Assembly (NCBI GenBank): GCA_011526105.1
Contig: WYAZ01000074.1
Span: 1 to 55,590 of the forward strand
Source: Deltaproteobacteria bacterium
Lineage (GTDB): Bacteria > Myxococcota > Kuafuiibacteriia > Kuafuiibacteriales > Kuafuiibacteriaceae
Direction: 5' to 3'
Length of the DNA: 55,590 bases
The position numbers and the translations under genes are program-made. Within the stretch, counting starts at the first letter, position 1; each line of letters begins with the position of its first letter. This document shows positions 14,147-23,320 of this stretch, one piece after another. Below the pieces are notes generated by a model. It did not search any database. It worked only from the letters and a program-made list of their open reading frames with translations, and was not told the origin of the DNA.

Positions 14147-14878
14147 GTGCTGAGCTGCGGAAAGTGCGGAGGGAGCCGATTTCACGGCCTCATCTGCCTC
14201 GGCTGCGGAACCCCGCTGCAGCGGCCGCGCGGGGATTCATCGGCAGGAAGTCGCGCGTCGCCGCCGACGAGTGGCGCGCCCCCGCGAGCCGCGCCGGGGC
14301 AGCCGAGTGCATCGCCACGTCCCCCGCCCGACGTGCTCCCCGGTCGGCCGGTCGGACCACCTCCCAGGGCTCCACAGCGGCCCGCGTCGCCTCCGTCACT
14401 CTTGCCGGAGCTTCCCCTGGATGCCCTGCAGATGCTTCCGATGGACGCGCTCACTCCGGTCGAGGACGAGCCACCGGTATTGTCTCTGGACGCTCTGACG
14501 CCCCTCGCCCCGGACGCCCTGCAACCGCTCCCTACGGATCCGTCGCCACCGATGGCTGCAGCACCTCCGGCGGTGGTTCGCGGAACCGCGGTCCAAGGCG
14601 CCGTGGTTCCGGTGGCTCCACCGGCCGAAGGGGCGGCCCCGGCCTTTGTGGTGCGTAGCTGTCCCTCGTGCCAAGCGCCCGTGAACGAAGGCGGTGGCGC
14701 CTTTTGCGAGAGCTGCGGGCTCAAGCTCCCCAAGTTGAAGACGAAAGGGGTGAAGGCCAAGAAGAAGCGCGCCGACGATGAGATCGTGAAGTGCTTCGAC
14801 TGCGGCTGCAAGAACAGCGGCGATCGAACCCTCTGCCGGGACTGTGGCATGCCGCTGCCCCGGCAGGACGATAACTGA
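14147..14878 (+). CDS. Three-zinc-ribbon protein with Pro-rich DAL-repeat centre
   Basis: Unrecognised 243-aa protein. An N-terminal zinc ribbon (CGKCGG...CLGCG) is followed by a Pro/Ser/Ala-rich stretch of about 150 residues that contains repeated DAL motifs (LPLDALQ, LPMDALTP, LSLDALTP, APDALQPLPT). Two C-terminal ribbons follow, CPSCQAPVNEGGGAFCESCG and CFDCGCKNSGDRTLCRDCG, separated by a Lys-rich patch (KTKGVKAKKKR). No transmembrane segment or signal peptide. The GTG at 14147 (TTG at 14144 is the alternative) sits at the first ribbon. A cytosolic scaffold or nucleic-acid-binding adaptor is possible, but this is inference. The three ribbons are plain from cysteine spacing. Confidence 0.75.
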   Translation: MLSCGKCGGSRFHGLICLGCGTPLQRPRGDSSAGSRASPPTSGAPPRAAPGQPSASPRPPPDVLPGRPVGPPPRAPQRPASPPSLLPELPLDALQMLPMDALTPVEDEPPVLSLDALTPLAPDALQPLPTDPSPPMAAAPPAVVRGTAVQGAVVPVAPPAEGAAPAFVVRSCPSCQAPVNEGGGAFCESCGLKLPKLKTKGVKAKKKRADDEIVKCFDCGCKNSGDRTLCRDCGMPLPRQDDN

Positions 14879-14908
14879 GCCTCGTTCGATGCCCCTCGAG
14901 TCCATGTT

Positions 14909-15334
14909 GTGAGTGCCAGGAGAAGAAACAGCCATCGGTTTCGGCCGATCTACGGTGACACTGATCAGATGGGGGTCGTGTACTACGCTAACTACCTCCG
15001 CTTCTTCGAGGCGGGTCGGACGGAGCTTCTGCGGGCCTTGCGCATCCCGTACCGAGAGATCGAGTCGGATGGTTACTTCCTGCCTGTGAGCCGTGCCGAA
15101 GTCCGCTATCACGCGCCTGCACGCTACGATGATCCGCTCGTGCTCGAGACCGAGTTAGCGGAGGTGCGCCGTGCGAGCTTGCAGATCCGGTATCGGCTCA
15201 CGCGTGAAGACGACCAGGTGCTCATCGCCTCCGGAATCACAGAGCACGCGTGCCTGGGGCCGGGGAATCGTGTGACTCGGCTACCGCTCGCGTTGCGCGA
15301 GGCACTGGATGCTGTGCTCGAAGGGGAGGGCTAA
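14909..15334 (+). CDS. YbgC/4-hydroxybenzoyl-CoA thioesterase family acyl-CoA thioesterase
   Basis: Hotdog-fold thioesterase of 141 aa. The family signature YGDTDQMGVVYYANYLRFFE (about 14-33) contains the catalytic Asp of GDTD. YbgC proteins hydrolyse short acyl-CoA or acyl-ACP and often accompany tol-pal, but here the neighbours are a zinc-ribbon protein and glpX. A GTG at 14909 is taken as start; no good ribosome-binding site precedes it. Its TAA overlaps the glpX ATG by one base (TAATG), so the two are probably co-translated. Substrate unknown. Confidence 0.88.
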   Translation: MSARRRNSHRFRPIYGDTDQMGVVYYANYLRFFEAGRTELLRALRIPYREIESDGYFLPVSRAEVRYHAPARYDDPLVLETELAEVRRASLQIRYRLTREDDQVLIASGITEHACLGPGNRVTRLPLALREALDAVLEGEG

Positions 15335-16293
15335 TGGATCGCAATCTCGCCTTGGAGGCAGTTCGGGTGACCGAGGCCGCCGCGCTTGCGTCCGCTCGCT
15401 TGATGGGGCTGGGGGATTCGCATCGGGCCGATCACGAGGCCGTGGAGGCCATGCGGAAGGCGTTCCGTATGCTCGCCATTCGCGGGACCGTGGTCATCGG
15501 TGAAGGTGAGCTCGATGAAGCGCCCATGCTGTACATCGGCGAGCAGGTGGGGCGCTGGGCGGAGCATGACCCAGAGGTCGATCTCGCGCTCGATCCGCTC
15601 GAAGGCACCGACCTCTGCGCCATGGGGCGCGGTAACGCGCTCTCGGTCATCGCCATGGCGCAGGGAGGGCGTTTTCTGCATGCGCCGGACATGTACATGG
15701 CGAAGATCGCAGTGGGACCGAGCGCTCGAGGGGTCATCGATTTGGCGAAGAGCCCCACGGAGAACCTGCGCGCGATCGCAGATGCAAAGGGCGTCTACCT
15801 CGACGACCTCACGGTGGTGGTCTTGGATCGCCCGCGCCACGAGTCTTTGATCCGCGAGATCCGCGAGACGGGCGCGAGGATCCGACTGATTGGAGACGGA
15901 GACGTCTCGGCCGCCATCGCAACCTGCAAAGAGAACACCGGGGTCGATGTCTTGATGGGGGTGGGCGGCGCACCCGAGGGTGTGATCGCCGCCGCTGCGC
16001 TGCGCTGCGTCGGAGGTGACATGCAGGGCCAGTTGCGCCCTCGTGGCCCCGAGGAGACCGAGCGCGCCAAACGCATGGGTATCGCCGACATTCATCGAGT
16101 CTTTCGCATCGAGGAGCTCGCGGGCGGTGAAGTGCTGTTTGCGGCCACTGGCGTTACGCCCGGCGACTATTTGCGAGGCGTGCAATTCTTCCGCGGTGGG
16201 GCCGTGACGCACTCCGTCGTCATGAGGAGTAAGACGATGACCGTTCGCTACATCGAGGCATTCCACCGATTCGACAGGAAGGGTACTCCCTAA
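15334..16293 (+). CDS. glpX: Fructose-1,6-bisphosphatase class II (GlpX)
   Basis: Converts fructose-1,6-bisphosphate to fructose-6-phosphate in gluconeogenesis. 319 aa, typical of GlpX. Metal- and substrate-binding motifs include GEGELDEAPMLYIGE (about 52-66), DPLEGTDLCA (about 87-96) and GVGGAPEGVIAAAA (about 209-222). The open frame extends upstream to 15250, but the ATG at 15334 matches family starts and overlaps the thioesterase TAA. Together with eno just downstream it forms a small central-carbon cluster. Confidence 0.95.
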   Translation: MDRNLALEAVRVTEAAALASARLMGLGDSHRADHEAVEAMRKAFRMLAIRGTVVIGEGELDEAPMLYIGEQVGRWAEHDPEVDLALDPLEGTDLCAMGRGNALSVIAMAQGGRFLHAPDMYMAKIAVGPSARGVIDLAKSPTENLRAIADAKGVYLDDLTVVVLDRPRHESLIREIRETGARIRLIGDGDVSAAIATCKENTGVDVLMGVGGAPEGVIAAAALRCVGGDMQGQLRPRGPEETERAKRMGIADIHRVFRIEELAGGEVLFAATGVTPGDYLRGVQFFRGGAVTHSVVMRSKTMTVRYIEAFHRFDRKGTP

Positions 16294-16335
16294 ACTTGCA
16301 ACGGCACGCCAGGACACTCAACATCGAGATGCACC

Positions 16336-16548
16336 GTGCTCGACGCGTACATCATCGAGGAGATCCGGAAGAAGGAAGAAGAGAAGCGGCAACGCGAGAT
16401 GCCGCGACTCCGGATCGAGATCCCGCGCGACCGAGGCCGAGAACGGCCCCGGGATGAGGACGAGCCTACCCAGACCCAGGTTCCGTATTCGGAAGACGAG
16501 GGCGAGGGCGAGGACGAGACCGAAACGGTCATCCAGATCCAGCTCTAA
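16336..16548 (+). CDS. Small highly charged protein of unknown function
   Basis: A 70-aa frame (GTG start) between glpX and eno: an N-terminal charged helix (IIEEIRKKEEEKRQREMPRL), an Arg/Asp/Glu-rich middle and an acidic tail ending ETVIQIQL. About half the residues are charged, so it is probably partly disordered. Same strand as its neighbours and 42 nt after glpX. It may be a conserved small protein, but I recognise no family. Low-complexity high-GC DNA can give such frames by chance, so confidence is moderate. Confidence 0.6.
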   Translation: MLDAYIIEEIRKKEEEKRQREMPRLRIEIPRDRGRERPRDEDEPTQTQVPYSEDEGEGEDETETVIQIQL

Positions 16549-17877
<1,329 letters not shown>

Positions 17878-17882
17878 AGGAG

Positions 17883-17909
17883 TTCGGGGGACGCTCGACT
17901 GGACCCAAA
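17883..17909 (+). repeat. 27-bp repeat copy 1
   Basis: Begins TTCGGGGGACGC and ends GACCCAAA. Identical to copy 2; inverted copies follow at 18108-18134 and 18183-18209. Only 6 nt after the eno stop. Confidence 0.9.
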
Positions 17910-17956
17910 CCCAGGCCGTCCCGAATGGCGTCTCAGTGCGCGACTTTACGCGAGTA

Positions 17957-17983
17957 TTCGGGGGACGCTCGACTGGACCCAAA
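17957..17983 (+). repeat. 27-bp repeat copy 2
   Basis: Identical to copy 1, same orientation, offset 74 bp. Confidence 0.9.
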
Positions 17984-18107
17984 TGTGGAGGTTCCACGAC
18001 CGAGCATCTCTCGCCCGGCTGTGTGGACCTCGGCCGGACGATCGGTGCGATGGGGAGGGAGGGCGTACTCGAGCCGCCGCGAGACCACCGGAAAACCCGG
18101 AGGCGAG

Positions 18108-18134
18108 TTTGGGTCCAGTCGAGCGTCCCCCGAT
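18108..18134 (-). repeat. 27-bp repeat copy 3 (inverted)
   Basis: Reverse complement of copies 1 and 2 with 26 of 27 bases matching. Confidence 0.9.
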
Positions 18135-18182
18135 CTGAGTGCGCGGGCCCTTGTGCCAGAAGCGCCTGCGAGGCTCGTGGAG

Positions 18183-18209
18183 TTCGGGTTCAGTCGAGCG
18201 TCCCCCGAA
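18183..18209 (-). repeat. 27-bp repeat copy 4 (inverted)
   Basis: Reverse complement with 25 of 27 bases matching, offset 75 bp from copy 3, so the spacing mirrors that of copies 1 and 2. Confidence 0.9.
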
Positions 18210-18225
18210 CTCTCCTCGGCGGTCG

Positions 18226-19212
18226 CTACTTCTCGACGAGGTCGGCCGGAGCCTTCTCCAGCAGCGGTTCCACCGCCCACTTCGGCACCAACACGACGTG
18301 CTTCTTGTGGCTCGCCTTCACGAAGTACCGGTTCTTGCCGCCCGTCTCGAGGGCCCCCACGAGAACCTGCACATCCTCGGTCTTGGGGGGCGGCGTGCCG
18401 GCGATGGTCGAGGTGCCGGTCACCAGGGTGATCGTCGCGAGCGGTTGCGCGAACCCGTGCGCAGGGTTCGCGGTCGCGCCCACGGGCTCCTCGAGGTTCA
18501 TCGAGCGCGCCTTCCGGACCAGATCGTCCAGCACGGACTTGTTCACCTTCTCGCTGGGCTTGAGACCCAAGGACGTCCAAGTGCCGCTCACCGGATCCTT
18601 CTCGAGCGCGGTTTGACCGCGCTTGTTCTGAATCTTCACCGCCCAGAGGTCCTTCTCGTCGACGTCGAGGTACTTCTTGTCGACCCAGTCGGCGCCGCGT
18701 GCACCGACGTCGAAGGTCGACAGACCGTCCACCACCGCGACGTCCTTCGTCCCCGCCAGCCGCACGTGCAGCTTCTTGTAGGCGGGTGAAGAGCCCAAGA
18801 TGAGCTCGACCGGCTTGTCGCCACCCTTCAGCACGAGCTTGCGCTGGTACTTGTCGTCCGCGACCTCCAGCTTCTTGTAGTAGCTCGACTTCGACACCAC
18901 CGGCCCCCGGGTCTTGAGCGCCTTCAGGCTGTCGAGGAGCTTCTGGACCTTGTCCTTCTCGGTGGGATAGTCCCCCGCGCTCGCGACGAGCCACTGCGTC
19001 CCGTCGTGCTTCAGCTCCACCTGCGTCTTCTCTCCATCCCCAATCCCCATCGGGCCGAACACGGTGATCTCCTTGATCTTGGACACATCGAAACCTTCGA
19101 GGAGGACGGTGGGGGCGGAGATACGAACCTCCTCGCGTCCCATACTCACGCCGACGACGGCGACCGCCTGCACCACGAGAGCGGCGAGCAACAGCTGATT
19201 GGTGCGGTTCAT
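18226..19212 (-). CDS. DUF4340 protein of a GldAFG-type ABC cassette
   Basis: 328-aa protein with an N-terminal membrane anchor/signal segment (LLLAALVVQAVAVVGVS) and an extracytoplasmic body matching the DUF4340 pattern: repeated lysine-rich beta segments such as WLVASAGDYPTEKDKVQKLL and SYYKKLEVADD, then LILGSSPAYKKLHVRL. DUF4340 genes commonly follow GldG-like genes. The ATG at 19212 has a GGAGG 7 nt upstream and overlaps the GldFG stop (ATGA). Role unknown; likely an accessory envelope subunit. Confidence 0.85.
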   Translation of the reverse strand: MNRTNQLLLAALVVQAVAVVGVSMGREEVRISAPTVLLEGFDVSKIKEITVFGPMGIGDGEKTQVELKHDGTQWLVASAGDYPTEKDKVQKLLDSLKALKTRGPVVSKSSYYKKLEVADDKYQRKLVLKGGDKPVELILGSSPAYKKLHVRLAGTKDVAVVDGLSTFDVGARGADWVDKKYLDVDEKDLWAVKIQNKRGQTALEKDPVSGTWTSLGLKPSEKVNKSVLDDLVRKARSMNLEEPVGATANPAHGFAQPLATITLVTGTSTIAGTPPPKTEDVQVLVGALETGGKNRYFVKASHKKHVVLVPKWAVEPLLEKAPADLVEK

Positions 19213-22175
19213 CCGTGCACCTCCTTTCCGAGGGTCGCAGGCGGCGTCGTGCCGCTGCGGGCTGGATCGAGCGTCATGGGTCGCTGGCCTTTGCGCCTGC
19301 GGAGGCCAGCGAGATAAAGGCCTGCGACCGCAAGCAGCACGACCGCGTAGTTCGCAGCCAAGAAGCCATCCTTCTTGGTGCTCGTCATCGGGTTCAGGGT
19401 CGTCGCAAACGCACCCGCCGCGCGGATGCTGAGCAGGTCCGTGTCCTCCAAGGTCCAATCGACGAGGTTGTGCACGAGCTGCAGGTTGTTGGCGAAGCGA
19501 TCTCCACCGGTCTGCCGTGAGATTCCCAGCACCAGGTCGTTGGCGAAGCTCGAGCTGCCCACGACCACGAGGCGCGCGGTCTCGGGGGACTCGGGGATGG
19601 TGCGTCCATCGTCCTTTACGCCCTCCTGGGGTCCGCCTGTGAGCGGGTTGGCCTTTCCGCGGAAGGCCGAGACAAATCGCCCCTTCACCGCCACCGCGAG
19701 GTCGTAGCTCTTGTGCTCGGTGCCCGTGGGGAAGCCCAGCTTGCCGTGCCGCTCGAAGTCTGGCTCGACGGTGGTGTCGGTCGTGGTCCACGCACCTTCC
19801 GAGGAGTGAAGGAAGCTCACGACCTCTCGGACCAACTTCTCGCCTTCGACCTCGACCGGGCTGACCGTGACGGGCGACGCCCACTGCACGGTCACTGCGG
19901 GCAGGCCAGCGACGATCGGGTTGTCCTCGGCCATGCCGTTCTTTCGGACATCGACGAAGAAGGGGTAGGGCACGAGCTGAATCTCCCGCACCTTGAAGCC
20001 GCCCAAGTCTCGCTCCACCGGCACCGGGAAAGACTCGTTCTGCGGATCGAGTACGAGACGGTCGTCGATGGTGACCCCGTAGCTCGCGAGCACACCCTCG
20101 AGCCCGGTGTTGATGCGCGCGATGGCGAGGCCCTGCGGGTTGGCCATCGGGTCGAGCTCGTAGTGGCCAGCGAGCACGATGACGCTGCCGCCTCGCATCA
20201 AGTACTGATCCACCGCATAGGCGGCCTTCTCGTCGAGGTCCTTGGGCGCGAAGAGCAAGAGTGTGTCGACCTCGCCGGGCACACGCCCGCTCGAGAGGTC
20301 GACGTCCTTCAGCGTGTAGTTCTCGCCGAGGTGCTGCTCGAGCATCCGGGTCACCGGCGGCATCTTGGGGGGCTGCTGCGGCATGCCCGGGATCTGAGCC
20401 ATCGGGTTGTCCTCGATCTTCGGCTTCACCAAGCCCACCGTCTTCAAGAAGCCTGGCGTGCTGCGCTTCACCGCGGCCACGATCTCATTCTTCAGCTCTT
20501 TGCTGCTCATGCCTTCGGTCGGCATGACCTGTGAGTAGGTCGAGCCCACTCGGAGCAAGAGGTGCAAGTAAAAGGAGTCTTCCGAGAAGAGCGAAACCGT
20601 CATCGGACGGAAGCGAAACTTCTTGAAGAGCTCCTCCTTCATGTTCTCGTTGCCGGGCGTGGTGGGGTCGACGATCGACCATTTCAGCTTGCCCCCAGAC
20701 TCGGTAGCGAGTTCGCCCAGCATGGTCTCGATCTCGCCCGGAAGCGCCTTGAAGTTGTCGGGCAGGGTGTCCTTCGTGATGTAGGCGGTGAACTCGACCT
20801 CGTCCTTCAGCTCGGCAAACATCGAGTCCAGCGTCTGAAATCCGTAGACCGCCTTCTTGATCGCCCGGGTGAGGTCGTACTCCAAGTTTCGGAGGCGGAC
20901 GTCCACGTCGGTGCCACTCGCGTTCACCTCGATGAGCTGGTCGAAGCCCAGCACCTCGTACTGGTCCCCGTACTTCACGAGGATGCTGAAGTACGAGTTC
21001 ACCACCGCCGCCTCGTTGCGGCTCTGGATGCGGAACGGGAAGCTCTTGATGCTGTACTGCTGATTGGCCTCCTTCTCGAGCTCGGGGTCGTCTTTGGGGT
21101 CGAGGAATTCAGCCTTCACTCGCCCCTGGGAAGCCGCGGCATACTCCTCGATGACGTCCCGAATCTGCGGCACCAGCGGTGCCAGCAGAGGATGCGTCTT
21201 CTCGGAGATGTAGCCGCGGATGAGGAGCGGGTTGTCGATCGAACGGACCAGGCTCTTGGTCACGTTCGAGAGGGAGTAGATCTGATGTTTGGTGAGGTCG
21301 ACGCGTGCAGAGGCGACGGGCGCGAGCCAGAAATTCAGGAGCAACACGTTTGCACCCGCGAGCCCGGCGAAGAGCCGGTAGTTGAACCGAAGCTTCTGCG
21401 TTCTGGGCCCTTGGCTGAAGCCCTTGCTCCGAAGCGCCAGGGTGTTCAGAACCAAGAACACGGTGATGAGGCTCAGGTAGTAGGCGACGTCTCGCACGTC
21501 GATGACCCCGCGCGCGATGTTGTCGAAGTGCGCGCCGGTGGACAGGCTGCGCAAGCCATCCTGCGCCCCCATCGACTTGATCAGCTCGACCAGGCCTCGA
21601 CCTCGCGTCCCCGTTCCGCTGACCTCGCTGAGGGCGTGCATGCCCGGGATCCACAGGATGAAGCCTCCCACGACGCTCAGAATCAACGCGCTCACCTGGT
21701 TGCTGGTGAGTGACGAGATGAGCAGCCCGAGCGACACGTACGCGCCCGCCAAGAGGAGCCCACCCACGTAGCCGCCGATCACCGGACCCCAGTCCAGCTC
21801 ACCCATGAGCGAGACGCTGATGGGCAAACCGAGGGTGAGCGCGAGCGCCAAGGCCACGAGCCCCATGGCGCCGAGGAACTTGCCGAGCACCAGGTGATGC
21901 AGCTTCACCGGCAAAGTCAGGAGCACCTCGATCGTGCCGAGCTTCTGCTCTTCGCTCCACAGCCGCATGGTGATCGCGGCGGCGAGGAAGATCATCATGA
22001 CCGGCAGCGAGGCGAACAGCGGCCGCACATCGGCGATGTTTCGCGCGAAGTACGCGTCTTTGGTGAAGAACACGTAGACGGTGACCGCCAGGTACGTGCC
22101 GACGAAGATGAGGGCGATGAGTGACGAGAAGTAAGCGCGGAGCTCCTTCTTGGCGATGACGAGGACGTGGTTCAT
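19209..22175 (-). CDS. Fused ABC-2 permease (GldF-like) and GldG-like auxiliary protein
   Basis: 988 aa. Residues about 1-245 form an ABC-2 type permease of roughly six helices (start ...LIALIFVGTYLAVTVYVFFTK; motif RLWSEEQKLGTIEVLLTLPV). From about 265 a new membrane anchor (LFAGLAGANVLLLNFWLAPV) leads into the large extracytoplasmic GldG/ABC_transp_aux domain (VDLTKHQIYSLSNVTKSLV; DTLLLFAPKDLDEKAAYAVD; GGSVIVLAG). A final helix (YAVVLLAVAGLYLAG) and an Arg/Lys tail close it. In Flavobacterium GldF and GldG are separate; a fusion fixes their stoichiometry. Overlaps its neighbours by 4 nt on both sides. Substrate unknown; gliding is only one known context. Confidence 0.9.
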   Translation of the reverse strand: MNHVLVIAKKELRAYFSSLIALIFVGTYLAVTVYVFFTKDAYFARNIADVRPLFASLPVMMIFLAAAITMRLWSEEQKLGTIEVLLTLPVKLHHLVLGKFLGAMGLVALALALTLGLPISVSLMGELDWGPVIGGYVGGLLLAGAYVSLGLLISSLTSNQVSALILSVVGGFILWIPGMHALSEVSGTGTRGRGLVELIKSMGAQDGLRSLSTGAHFDNIARGVIDVRDVAYYLSLITVFLVLNTLALRSKGFSQGPRTQKLRFNYRLFAGLAGANVLLLNFWLAPVASARVDLTKHQIYSLSNVTKSLVRSIDNPLLIRGYISEKTHPLLAPLVPQIRDVIEEYAAASQGRVKAEFLDPKDDPELEKEANQQYSIKSFPFRIQSRNEAAVVNSYFSILVKYGDQYEVLGFDQLIEVNASGTDVDVRLRNLEYDLTRAIKKAVYGFQTLDSMFAELKDEVEFTAYITKDTLPDNFKALPGEIETMLGELATESGGKLKWSIVDPTTPGNENMKEELFKKFRFRPMTVSLFSEDSFYLHLLLRVGSTYSQVMPTEGMSSKELKNEIVAAVKRSTPGFLKTVGLVKPKIEDNPMAQIPGMPQQPPKMPPVTRMLEQHLGENYTLKDVDLSSGRVPGEVDTLLLFAPKDLDEKAAYAVDQYLMRGGSVIVLAGHYELDPMANPQGLAIARINTGLEGVLASYGVTIDDRLVLDPQNESFPVPVERDLGGFKVREIQLVPYPFFVDVRKNGMAEDNPIVAGLPAVTVQWASPVTVSPVEVEGEKLVREVVSFLHSSEGAWTTTDTTVEPDFERHGKLGFPTGTEHKSYDLAVAVKGRFVSAFRGKANPLTGGPQEGVKDDGRTIPESPETARLVVVGSSSFANDLVLGISRQTGGDRFANNLQLVHNLVDWTLEDTDLLSIRAAGAFATTLNPMTSTKKDGFLAANYAVVLLAVAGLYLAGLRRRKGQRPMTLDPARSGTTPPATLGKEVHG

Positions 22176-23104
22176 GCGGCGACTCCTTGGCTCTGAGCGA
22201 GATCGCGAAAGACCGATTCGAGGGTGCGGTGCTCGGGGCGCAGCTCGGCGAGGCGCCAGGAGCGCTCCTTGGCGAGGTCGAAGATGGCGGGGCAGAGCTC
22301 CAGCCCGGCTTCACCGATGACGCGATATCGGCTGTAGCCGTTGCTCGGACCCTCGAGGCTCACCTTGGTGACCCCGGGAATTGCGGCCACGGTCGCCTCG
22401 ACCCCCGAGGCCTCGGCGTTGACCGCAAACAGCGCGGTGGAGGTCTGGGTGAGCTCGGCGAGCTTCGCGTCGGCCTTCACTTCGCCGTTCATGATGATGA
22501 TCGCGCGCTCGCAGGTCGCCTCGACCTCGGGCAGGTTGTGGGTCGAGAGGATGACCGTGGAGTTTTCGGCCAGCCGCCGAATCAGCGAACGGATCTCGAC
22601 GATTTGGGTGGGGTCGAGCCCGTTGGTCGGCTCGTCCAGGATGAGGACCTTGGGCCGATGCATGATGGCTTGCGCGAGGCCAACGCGCTGGCGGTAGCCC
22701 TTCGAGAGCTCCTCGATCGGCCGGGTCAGAAACGCCCCGATGCCGGTGTTGTGGACCGCCTCGGAGATGAGGGAGCGTCGCTGGTGCTCCGGGATCTGCC
22801 GGAGGTCGGCCGCCATCATCAGGTAGTCCTGTACCGTCATGTCCATGTAGAGCGGCGCGTTCTCGGGCAAATAGCCGATGAGACGCTGAACCGCGATGGG
22901 GTCCTCCACGACGTCGAAACCGCCGACCTTGGCGGTGCCTTCGTTCGGCTGCAGATAGCCGGTCAGGATCTTCATCGTGGTGGTCTTGCCCGCCCCGTTG
23001 GGGCCGAGGAGGCCGATGATCTCCCCTCGGGTGACCTGAAAAGAGATACCCCGAAGGGCCTGCACGGCCCCGTAGGACTTCGAGAGCTGTTCAACGGAAA
23101 TCAT
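22172..23104 (-). CDS. ABC transporter ATP-binding protein (GldA-like)
   Basis: Energises the GldFG-type transporter encoded immediately downstream (ATGA overlap). 310 aa: Walker A GPNGAGKTTT (about 34-43), Q-loop region YLPENAPLYMDMTV, an ABC signature LSKGYRQRVGLAQAI in which the usual LSGGQ is LSKGY (common in this DrrA/GldA-type subfamily), Walker B VLILDEPTNGLDP and the switch His in STHN. The C-terminal ~80 residues form a regulatory extension. A GAGGAAG element precedes the ATG. Membrane-associated in the cytoplasm. Confidence 0.92.
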   Translation of the reverse strand: MISVEQLSKSYGAVQALRGISFQVTRGEIIGLLGPNGAGKTTTMKILTGYLQPNEGTAKVGGFDVVEDPIAVQRLIGYLPENAPLYMDMTVQDYLMMAADLRQIPEHQRRSLISEAVHNTGIGAFLTRPIEELSKGYRQRVGLAQAIMHRPKVLILDEPTNGLDPTQIVEIRSLIRRLAENSTVILSTHNLPEVEATCERAIIIMNGEVKADAKLAELTQTSTALFAVNAEASGVEATVAAIPGVTKVSLEGPSNGYSRYRVIGEAGLELCPAIFDLAKERSWRLAELRPEHRTLESVFRDLAQSQGVAA

Positions 23105-23200
23105 GTTTCAACACTTCCTCGCGAACGAAAGTTGAGTTGGGTGTTCGAGCGCATCTCGAGACCCGCCGACGCGGAGTCGCGGCGCGCTGGGAACATCGCG

Positions 23201-23229
23201 GGCTTAGGATCCACTCCCGAATGCGTCAA
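23201..23229 (-). promoter_or_regulatory. Predicted promoter of the gldA-gldFG-DUF4340 operon
   Basis: On the minus strand TTGACG (23229-23224), 17 nt spacer, TAAGCC (23206-23201). Transcription would start near 23194 with an untranslated leader of about 90 nt, a contrast to the leaderless pattern elsewhere. The leader region shows no riboswitch I recognise. Confidence 0.5.
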
Positions 23230-23320
23230 CTGAGTTTCGCAGCGCAAGCCTCTGGAAGGGCGAGGTGGGCCCACAAAGCCCTGTCATGACGCGGAGATAA
23301 GAGATCGTCGGTGCGGCGAC

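Larger units (their letters stand above)
17878..18225. other. 348-bp intergenic region between convergent eno and DUF4340 gene
   Basis: Apart from the four 27-bp repeats, I see no gene, no T-rich terminator and no recognisable RNA. Folding copy 1 on copy 4 and copy 2 on copy 3 would give a large two-stem structure readable from either strand, which could act as a bidirectional transcript end. Frames crossing it are low-complexity shadows. Confidence 0.7.

Noticed and set aside
20562-21713. 383-codon open frame on the plus strand
   Set aside because: Antisense to the GldFG fusion gene; no similarity to any family.
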